Shown here: piece by piece, positions 57,968 through 64,000 of the stretch | Position numbering within the stretch: position 1 is the first letter of the stretch | Layout: each line of letters starts with the position of its first letter | Origin: Streptomyces sp. SM11 | Lineage (GTDB): Bacteria; Actinomycetota; Actinomycetes; Streptomycetales; Streptomycetaceae | Assembly: GCF_002910905.1 (NCBI RefSeq) | Contig: NZ_NEUE01000228.1 | Coordinates: 86,282-150,281, forward strand | DNA: 64,000 nucleotides | Direction: 5' to 3' | Notes under the pieces: generated by a model | The model's input: the letters and a program-made list of their open reading frames with translations, nothing else | The model's database searches: none | What the model was told of the DNA's origin: nothing | Translations under genes and position numbers: made by a program

Positions 57968-60226
57968 TCAGCCGTTCCTCAGGGCGTAGTGCGCGCTGAT
58001 CTGGGAAGCGCTCAGCGTGGTCGGGTAGACGGCGGTCTCGTCGATCTGCCCGGCGAAGAAGTTGCTGTCCGGGCGGCTCGGCCAGCCGGACAGGTTGTCC
58101 CCGCCGACCCGCCAGTAGCCCGGGGAGTCCTCGTTGTCGGAGACCAGGATGTTCGATGCGCGAAGCTGCCCGTCGACGTACAGCGCCATACCCTGCCCGA
58201 AGGGGCCCTGAGTGGCGACGACGTGGTGCCACTGGCCGTCGTTGTAGGCCGCCGAGGTGGTGACGGTGCGTGCCCAACCGCTCCGGACGCCGAACACGAG
58301 CCGTCCGTCGTTGCGCATGTAGACGTGCTTGTCGTGACGGGTGCTGTTCTGCTGGGTCAGGTTCCCGAAGCCGATGATCTTGCCGCCCCGGGTGGTGGTG
58401 GTCCTGATCCAGGTCTCCACCGAGAACCGGTCCGGTGCGGCCTGCTGCCGGTTGCTGTACGCGTACTCGTTGGTCCCGTTGAAGCCGATCGCCGTCGAAG
58501 GTCCGGAGACCGCCGCCGGGGTCTGCCGGTAGGCGGGGCCGTTGCGCAGGAAGCCGTTGTTCAGGTTGCCGCTGCTGTCGTGCGCGAACGTGGAGGTGCC
58601 CTCGTCGTAGCGCCAGTAGAGGCTCGCCCCGTCGGACCTGACCCGGGCCGGGTACGTCTCCGTCGTGCTCGCCACGGTCGCCGACCGGGCCGGGGACTTG
58701 CCGCTGGTGTTGGTGCCGTCGCTCGCGGTGATCCGGTACGAGTGGGTCTCGCCCGGGGCGACGTCGGTATCCGTCCACGTCAGCTGCGGCCGGTCCCAGA
58801 AGACCGAGTAGCCGGTCGTCGTGTGGACCGGGGTGTTGGAGCCGTCCTTGTAGATCCGGTAGGTCAGCTCACCGTCGTCGGTGTCGAAGCTGGTCTGCCA
58901 GTTCACGTCGATCTGCCCGGGAGTCAGCGTGGACAGGCTGACGTTGGGCACCCAGGGCGCGCCGGTGTCCGGGCCGTCCGCGAACCGGGTCAGACCCTGC
59001 TGCCGCTTGCTGTTGACGGTGGTGAACTCGCCGCCCACCCAGAGGTAGTGGCGGCCGCCGCTGCTCGTCTGAGCCATCACGCGCGGTCCGACGGGCTCGC
59101 CGATGCCGTCGTTGGTGTCCGGGAACCAGGGCAGCAGTTTCGGGTCGTCGACCGACTGGGCCAGCAGGTGCTTGCGCGGCTGGTCCGGGAACGCCCCCAT
59201 GCTGGCACAGTTGTGGGCGTGGCTGCCGCTGTAGAGCACACCGGAGTAGACCGCGACGGACTGGGTGGCGCCCAGGCAGGTGTCGCGCCACCGCTGTTGG
59301 AAGTCGCTGAGGTTCAGGGCGATCCGGCCGTCGAACACCCCTCCGCCGGTGCCCTCGTTGGCCGTGTAGAAGCCGGTGGCGTCGGTGGTGATGTCCTGGA
59401 CGGTCGAGTTGTTGTGAATGAACCCCGGGTAGGAGGTGGTCAGTTGTCCGGTGGTGGCGTCGACCACGGCCAGTGCGTGAGTGCTCGTGCCGTTGATCCG
59501 GAAGAAGTCGCCGCCGAGCAGAACGTGCCGCCCGTCCGGCGTCACCTCGACGGCCCGCGCCACCTCGTCGGCGTTGGCCGTGAAGGGCAGCAGTGAGGCC
59601 CCGGTCGTGACGGCGGCGAACTTGCTCCTGGTCTGTCCGCCGACGCTGTTGAAGTCGCCGCCCAGATAGACCGTGCCGGAGGTGACGGCGAGTGCCCGCA
59701 CGGTCGCCGTCACGGAGATCTTGAAGTCGTTCAGCGGGGTGCAGGTCGCGGTGTCGATCGCCGCGATGTTGCTCACCCCGACCCCGTTCACCGCCCCGAA
59801 CCGACCGCCCGCGTAGAGGGTTTCGCCGTCCGGGGACAGGGCCAGGGCCCGTACGGTCGCGGTGCCCGAGGAGACGGTGAAGGACAGCGAGCAGTCGGTG
59901 GGCGCCCCGGTCGCCGCGTCGAACGCGGCGAAGTTCACCGCGGGCTGTTCGTCGGTGCCGGGAGCGGCGGTGGGGGGCCGCAGGGTGGAGAAGGTGCCGC
60001 CCGCGTAGACGACGCCGTCGCCGGCGGCCATCGACCAGACGATGCCGTTGGTCTGCCAGGTGGTGAGGTCGTCCGCGGTGATGGCGACCGGTGGTGTCAG
60101 CGCCGTCGCCGGAGAGGTCCCCGCCGCGGTCGCGGTCAGGGCTCCGGCCAGTAGGCCGAGAGCGGCGGAGACGGCCCGCACACGGCCGCGCCCTCCGGTT
60201 CTCTGCCCCGTACTTCCGTTCATCAT
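57968..60226 (-). CDS. Large secreted protein: beta-propeller repeats, fibronectin III, LamG
   Basis: A 752-residue exported protein. After a signal peptide (ALGLLAGALTATAAG) come repeated blades with the pattern VYAGGTFS, LYAGGRFGAVNG, VYLGGDFNSVGG, VLLGGDFFRING and LWVGGEFTTVN, a delta-60-like or WD-type propeller covering about 50-420. A fibronectin III domain follows (about 430-525), then a LamG/concanavalin domain with the seal FSVETWIRTTTTRGGKIIGF and DGQWHHVVAT, which typically binds glycans. It is co-directional with gmd. Its place suggests it binds or organises the exported polysaccharide; that is inference. ATG 60223 is the other start. Confidence 0.88.
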   Translation of the reverse strand: MMNGSTGQRTGGRGRVRAVSAALGLLAGALTATAAGTSPATALTPPVAITADDLTTWQTNGIVWSMAAGDGVVYAGGTFSTLRPPTAAPGTDEQPAVNFAAFDAATGAPTDCSLSFTVSSGTATVRALALSPDGETLYAGGRFGAVNGVGVSNIAAIDTATCTPLNDFKISVTATVRALAVTSGTVYLGGDFNSVGGQTRSKFAAVTTGASLLPFTANADEVARAVEVTPDGRHVLLGGDFFRINGTSTHALAVVDATTGQLTTSYPGFIHNNSTVQDITTDATGFYTANEGTGGGVFDGRIALNLSDFQQRWRDTCLGATQSVAVYSGVLYSGSHAHNCASMGAFPDQPRKHLLAQSVDDPKLLPWFPDTNDGIGEPVGPRVMAQTSSGGRHYLWVGGEFTTVNSKRQQGLTRFADGPDTGAPWVPNVSLSTLTPGQIDVNWQTSFDTDDGELTYRIYKDGSNTPVHTTTGYSVFWDRPQLTWTDTDVAPGETHSYRITASDGTNTSGKSPARSATVASTTETYPARVRSDGASLYWRYDEGTSTFAHDSSGNLNNGFLRNGPAYRQTPAAVSGPSTAIGFNGTNEYAYSNRQQAAPDRFSVETWIRTTTTRGGKIIGFGNLTQQNSTRHDKHVYMRNDGRLVFGVRSGWARTVTTSAAYNDGQWHHVVATQGPFGQGMALYVDGQLRASNILVSDNEDSPGYWRVGGDNLSGWPSRPDSNFFAGQIDETAVYPTTLSASQISAHYALRNG

Positions 60227-60580
60227 TCAGCTCCGAAGGTGAGGTTCGAGCTGCGGCCGGGAGGCCGCGGATCCTGCCTCGCTCGACCAGACGCGCGGAC
60301 TGTCCGTCCCGCTGCTGGTCAGGGCGAGTGAGTAGGCGGGGCCCAGGGCCCCGCCCAGTGCCGGCGCGGAGAGCTCCACAGAGTGGTCGGTGGAGACGGC
60401 GGTAGCGCCGGTGACCGTCCCGAGCACGGACGCGTCGGGCGCCTGCCGGGAAGTGTGGATGGCGGCCCGCGGGTCCGGTCGCCGTGGGGGAGTCGTACGG
60501 TGGCTGCCGGCGGAGCCGGCCGTCGGAGCGGAGGCGCGCGCACGGCGGTCGCGGGCGGACGCGCCGCCCGGCCCGGTCAT
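60227..60580 (-). CDS. Short ORF carrying half of a DNRLRE domain (probable remnant)
   Basis: A 117-codon frame whose ATG overlaps the gmd stop (ATGA) and whose stop directly abuts the LamG gene ATG. The second half matches the end of a DNRLRE surface domain: ASVLGTVTGATAVSTDHSVE, then LGPAYSLALTSSGTDSPRVWSSEAGS and ASRPQL, where the domain normally closes with a Val/Leu-rich strand. The first half of the domain is missing and is replaced by an Arg/Pro-rich stretch with no signal peptide. I read it as the tail of a lost secreted gene, though the tight overlaps leave room for a real small ORF. Confidence 0.5.
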   Translation of the reverse strand: MTGPGGASARDRRARASAPTAGSAGSHRTTPPRRPDPRAAIHTSRQAPDASVLGTVTGATAVSTDHSVELSAPALGGALGPAYSLALTSSGTDSPRVWSSEAGSAASRPQLEPHLRS

Positions 60581-61590
60581 CTGTCCACCCGGACGGCGGC
60601 CCCGGTGAGCTGGTCGTCCAGCTGCCGGATGTCGGCGTCGACCATGATGCGGGCCAGCTCCCGCGACTTCACCTCGGGCTTCCAGCCCAGCAGCTCCTCG
60701 GCCTTCGACGCGTCGCCGATCAACGCGTCGACCTCGCTGGGGCGTTCGTACTTCGGGTCGTAGCGCACGTGCTCGCGCCAGTCCAGGCCCGCGTGCTCGA
60801 AGGCGAACTCCAGGAACTGCCGGACGCTGACGCCCTCGCCGGTGGCGACCACGTAGTCGTCGGGGGTGTCGCACTGGAGCATCCGCCACATGGCGTCCAC
60901 GTACTCCGGCGCATACCCCCAGTCCCGGACCGCGTCCAGATTGCCCAGGTGCAGCCGGTCCTGGAGTCCGGCCTTGATCCGGGCGACGCCCCGGGTGATC
61001 TTCCGGGTCACGAAGGTCTCGCCCCGGCGCGGCGACTCGTGGTTGAAGAGAATCCCGTTCACCGCGAACATGCCGTACGCCTCGCGGTAGTTGACCGTGG
61101 CCCAGTAGGCGTAGACCTTCGCCACGCTGTACGGGCTGCGCGGGTGGAACGGAGTGTTCTCGTTCTGCGGGGGAGGGCTGGCGCCGAACATCTCGGAGGA
61201 CGAGGCCTGGTAGATCCGGGCCTGGATGCCGCTGGCCCGGACCGCCTCCAGGAGCCGGACGGTGCCGAGCCCCGTGACGTCACCGGTGTACAGCGGGGCG
61301 TCGAAGGACACCCGCACATGCGACTGCGCGCCCAGGTTGTAGACCTCGTCGGGCTGGATGTCGCGCAGCAGGTTCACCAGCGCCACACCGTCGGACAGGT
61401 CCGCGTGATGCAGGACGAAGGAGCGCTCCGGTTCCTCGGGGCCCTGGTAGATGTGATCGATCCGCTCGGTGTTGAAGCTGGAGGAACGGCGTATGAGCCC
61501 GTGCACCGTGTACCCCTTGTCGAGCAACAACTCGGCCAGATACGAACCGTCCTGGCCGGTCACTCCGGTGATGAGCGCGGTCTTCGCCAC
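60577..61590 (-). CDS. gmd: GDP-mannose 4,6-dehydratase
   Basis: A 337-residue short-chain dehydrogenase-type enzyme that turns GDP-mannose into GDP-4-keto-6-deoxymannose, the first step to GDP-fucose or GDP-rhamnose. The NADP motif is GVTGQDGSYLAELL at the N-terminus, the catalytic Thr/Ser region is ASSSEMFG, and YSVAKVYAYW holds the Tyr-x3-Lys pair. Also typical are RRSSSFNTERIDHIY and NLGAQSHVRVSF. GTG 61590 has AAGGGGGA upstream and gives the normal length. The partner fcl gene is divergent 111 bases away. Confidence 0.96.
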   Translation of the reverse strand: MAKTALITGVTGQDGSYLAELLLDKGYTVHGLIRRSSSFNTERIDHIYQGPEEPERSFVLHHADLSDGVALVNLLRDIQPDEVYNLGAQSHVRVSFDAPLYTGDVTGLGTVRLLEAVRASGIQARIYQASSSEMFGASPPPQNENTPFHPRSPYSVAKVYAYWATVNYREAYGMFAVNGILFNHESPRRGETFVTRKITRGVARIKAGLQDRLHLGNLDAVRDWGYAPEYVDAMWRMLQCDTPDDYVVATGEGVSVRQFLEFAFEHAGLDWREHVRYDPKYERPSEVDALIGDASKAEELLGWKPEVKSRELARIMVDADIRQLDDQLTGAAVRVDR

Positions 61591-61701
61591 GATTCCCCCT
61601 TCTCTGCTGATCGCCTCGGCGACGTTCACTGATATATCGGAATTGGGGCGTTCTGCGGCACAGTGTCACCGCAGCCCCTTTCTGCTGGCACAATCCGAGC
61701 C

Positions 61702-62685
61702 ATGACGACCGAACTCCCTGTCCCGCCCGAGGAATCCGCCCGTCCCCTACTGCGGCCCGGCTCCCGCATATTCGTCGCGGGACACCGCGGCCTGGTCGGC
61801 TCGGCGGTGGCCCGCCGCCTCGCCGACGACGGCCACGAGGTGCTCACCCGCGGCCGCGACCTCCTCGATCTGCGCGACGCCGCGCGGACCGGGACGTATC
61901 TGAAGGAGGTCCGCCCGGACGCCGTGGTGCTGGCCGCCGCCAAGGTCGGCGGGATCATGGCCAACAGCACCTTTCCGGTGCAGTTCCTGGAGGACAACCT
62001 GCGCATCCAGCTCAGCGTGATCGCCGGCGCGCACGAGGCCGGGACCGAGCGGCTGCTCTTCCTCGGCTCGTCGTGCATCTACCCCCGGCTCGCGCCCCAG
62101 CCGATCCGTGAGGAGTCGCTGCTCACCGGCGAACTGGAGCCCACCAACGAGGCGTACGCGTTGGCCAAGATCGCCGGAATCGTCCAGACCCAGTCCTACC
62201 GGCGGCAGTACGGCGCTTCCTACATCAGCGCGATGCCCACCAATCTCTACGGGCCCGGCGACAACTTCGACCTGGAGACCTCGCACGTCCTGCCCGCGCT
62301 GATCCGCCGCTTCCACGAGGCGCGGCGGGACGGCGCCCCCGAGGTGGCCCTGTGGGGATCCGGCGCCCCGCGCCGCGAGTTCCTCCACGTCGACGACCTC
62401 GCCGCCGCCTGCGTACGCCTGCTGGAGGCCTACGACGGTGACGAACCCGTCAACATCGGCTGCGGTGAGGACCTCACGATCCGCGAACTCGCCGAAACCG
62501 TACGGGAGGTGACGGGCTACCCGGGAAGCATCGGCTGGGACACGTCGAAGCCGGACGGGACGCCCCGCAAACTGCTCGACGTGACCCGCCTCTCCTCCCT
62601 CGGCTTCACGCCGCGGATCCCGCTGCGTGACGGCATCGCCCGCACCTACGCCTGGTGGCTCGGACAGCTCCCGTCCGGACAGTGA
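61702..62685 (+). CDS. fcl: GDP-L-fucose synthase
   Basis: A 327-residue epimerase/reductase that converts GDP-4-keto-6-deoxymannose to GDP-L-fucose. Motifs: VAGHRGLVGSAVARRL for NADPH, LFLGSSCIYPRLAPQPI, the catalytic YALAKIAG (Tyr-x3-Lys), and MPTNLYGPGDNFD. It completes the two-step pathway with gmd, so this cluster can make GDP-fucose. No ribosome site precedes ATG 61702; CACAAT at 61689-61694 is 7 bases before it, suggesting a leaderless mRNA. Confidence 0.95.
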   Translation: MTTELPVPPEESARPLLRPGSRIFVAGHRGLVGSAVARRLADDGHEVLTRGRDLLDLRDAARTGTYLKEVRPDAVVLAAAKVGGIMANSTFPVQFLEDNLRIQLSVIAGAHEAGTERLLFLGSSCIYPRLAPQPIREESLLTGELEPTNEAYALAKIAGIVQTQSYRRQYGASYISAMPTNLYGPGDNFDLETSHVLPALIRRFHEARRDGAPEVALWGSGAPRREFLHVDDLAAACVRLLEAYDGDEPVNIGCGEDLTIRELAETVREVTGYPGSIGWDTSKPDGTPRKLLDVTRLSSLGFTPRIPLRDGIARTYAWWLGQLPSGQ

Positions 62686-62759
62686 GCGTTCGCCGCCGCC
62701 GGGCGATGTCCCGCGGCGGCACACCGGTGGTGCTCCTCGCATCCGCATGCCCGCCGCCC

Positions 62760-64000
62760 TCAGTACGCCCCGCGGCCGTCGGTGACGGCGCGCACGGTGC
62801 GGGCGAGGAGTCCCAGGTCGGCGGCCACGGACCAGTTGTCGACGTACCACAGGTCGAGCGAGACGGTCTCCTGCCAGCTCAGGTCGGAGCGGCCGCTCAC
62901 CTGCCACAGGCCCGTGAGTCCCGGTTTCACGGCGAGCCGGCGTCGCTCCCGCTCGTCGTAGCGCGAGGCCTCCTCCGGCAGTGGCGGCCGCGGTCCCACC
63001 AGCGACATCTGGCCCAGCATCACGTTCACCAGCTGCGGGAGTTCATCGATCGAGGTGCGCCGCAGCATCCGTCCGACCGGTGTCACCCGGGGATCGCTGC
63101 GCATCTTGAACAGCGGTCCATCGACCTCGTTGGCCGCGGCGAGCTGTGCTTTGAGCTCCTCCGCGTCCGCCACCATCGTGCGGAACTTCCACATGGTGAA
63201 CGGCCGGTTGTGCTGCCCCTGCCGGACCTGCCGGTGGAAGACCGGACCCCGCGAGGACAGCCGGACGCTCAGCGCGACCGCCAGTAACAGCGGTGCCAGC
63301 GCCAGTAGTCCGAACAGGGCGCCCGTGCGGTCCAGCATGCTCTTCAGCACCGCCTGTGGGCCCCCGCGCAACGGCGGAGCCAGGTGCAGCAGGGTCAGCC
63401 CGGCCGCACTGACGGGACGCACCCGCTCGGCCGCCACCCCGGACAGCTCCGAGACCACGGACAGGGCGACACCTCCGTCGTGCAGCCCCCAGCCGAGCCG
63501 GCGCAGCCGGTCGCCGGTCAGCCGGGGCCCGGGAGTCACCAGCACCAGGTCCGCCGCGTGGGCGTAGGCCCCGCCGAGCACCGTCGTCACGTCGTCGTCG
63601 GCCGGGCAGGACGCGAGGCGCCCCGGCACCTGCACACTGTCCTGCTCCAAGAGGGCGGTGCCCACCGGTATGGCGGCGACCACCCGATAGTCGTGGTCCT
63701 TACGGGAGTTGAGCAGCTCGGCCGCCCGGTCCACGCCCGCCGCCTCACCGACCAGCAGTACCTTGCGGACCCGGTGGCCCCGCCGCAGCCCCGCCACCGC
63801 GATGGCGGCGAGCAGCCCGGGCGCGACGGCCACGACGGCCGTGGCCGGGTCCACCGGGCTTCCCGCCGCCGTGTGCAGCACGGCGAGCAGGCCGATGAGC
63901 ACGAGCCAGTCCCCGACCGAGCCGAGCGCGCCGCCCGGACCGGTCCCCTGCCGGTCCGTGTACCGCCCGCGGGCCCCGCGGACCCCGGCCCACGCCAGCC
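62760..64000 (-). CDS. Initiating sugar phosphotransferase of the Bac_transf family (partial at right edge)
   Basis: A polyprenyl-phosphate sugar-1-phosphate transferase (WbaP/PssY type) that places the first sugar of a repeat unit on undecaprenyl phosphate. The catalytic region begins with DRTGALFGLLALAPLLLAV, then SSRGPVFHRQVRQGQ and FTMWKFRTM, and ends with IDELPQLVNVMLGQMSLVGPRPPLP and KPGLTGLWQVSGRSDLSW. The N-terminal part with a CoA-binding-like domain and membrane helices stays open to the window edge, so the start lies beyond 64000. It completes the polysaccharide assembly set. Confidence 0.93.
   Translation of the reverse strand, partial: LAWAGVRGARGRYTDRQGTGPGGALGSVGDWLVLIGLLAVLHTAAGSPVDPATAVVAVAPGLLAAIAVAGLRRGHRVRKVLLVGEAAGVDRAAELLNSRKDHDYRVVAAIPVGTALLEQDSVQVPGRLASCPADDDVTTVLGGAYAHAADLVLVTPGPRLTGDRLRRLGWGLHDGGVALSVVSELSGVAAERVRPVSAAGLTLLHLAPPLRGGPQAVLKSMLDRTGALFGLLALAPLLLAVALSVRLSSRGPVFHRQVRQGQHNRPFTMWKFRTMVADAEELKAQLAAANEVDGPLFKMRSDPRVTPVGRMLRRTSIDELPQLVNVMLGQMSLVGPRPPLPEEASRYDERERRRLAVKPGLTGLWQVSGRSDLSWQETVSLDLWYVDNWSVAADLGLLARTVRAVTDGRGAY

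Overview
The window is about 64 kb of high-GC DNA with strong third-position G/C bias, frequent GTG starts and stop/start overlaps (ATGA, GTGA). Its families are typical of actinomycetes: SepF-like and DUF6099 proteins, F420-type luciferase-like oxidoreductases, a fused MrpA, a DmdR-type iron box and a Pnkp/Hen1 pair. All of this points to a Streptomyces chromosome. I see no rRNA, tRNA, CRISPR array, transposase or phage module. The species cannot be fixed from the sequence alone.

Layout. 0-1.1 kb: an oligopeptide ABC ATPase at the end of an operon that starts outside the window. 1.3-9.5 kb: a secreted M9 collagenase, a von Willebrand A protein, and two divergent regulator/membrane-protein pairs (MocR with a LysE exporter; an MmyB-type XRE regulator with a small membrane protein), each with a visible candidate operator. 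9.6-11.7 kb: a secreted copper-type protein behind a textbook CsoR operator, a MarR gene, and the remnant of a response-regulator-like gene. 11.9-15.2 kb: an iron-box-controlled siderophore uptake operon (lipoprotein plus two permeases, no ATPase). 15.5-22.4 kb: housekeeping and conserved unknowns (DedA, SIS isomerase with DeoR regulator, SepF-like, MazG-like, DUF6099, an LLM oxidoreductase and homocysteine methyltransferase).

22.5-26.6 kb: the RNA repair operon hen1-pnkp. 26.7-30.9 kb: arginine deiminase, ornithine carbamoyltransferase and an amino-acid permease, with a 180-bp inverted-repeat element between the last two. 31.6-41 kb: a PaaX-associated aryl-CoA catabolic cluster (enoyl-CoA hydratase, FAD-monooxygenase/old-yellow-enzyme fusion, aryl-CoA ligase, acyl-CoA dehydrogenase, RidA). 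It matches the known aerobic 2-aminobenzoyl-CoA pathway best. A two-domain iron-sulfur gene with a broken frame follows. 41.1-47.6 kb: a complete Mrp Na+/H+ antiporter operon (A/B fused, C, D, E, F, G), mostly joined by 4-base overlaps.

48-64 kb: a surface-polysaccharide region. It starts with a CDP-alcohol phosphatidyltransferase and a cytidylyltransferase. It then carries glycosyltransferases, a Wzz-like protein with a degenerate P-loop, a Wzx-type flippase, a Wzy-like polymerase, GDP-fucose genes (gmd, fcl), a lipoprotein, a large secreted propeller/FN3/LamG protein, a DNRLRE-domain remnant, and an initiating sugar phosphotransferase that runs off the right edge. Together these look like a Wzx/Wzy-type exopolysaccharide system that probably incorporates fucose or a related deoxyhexose.
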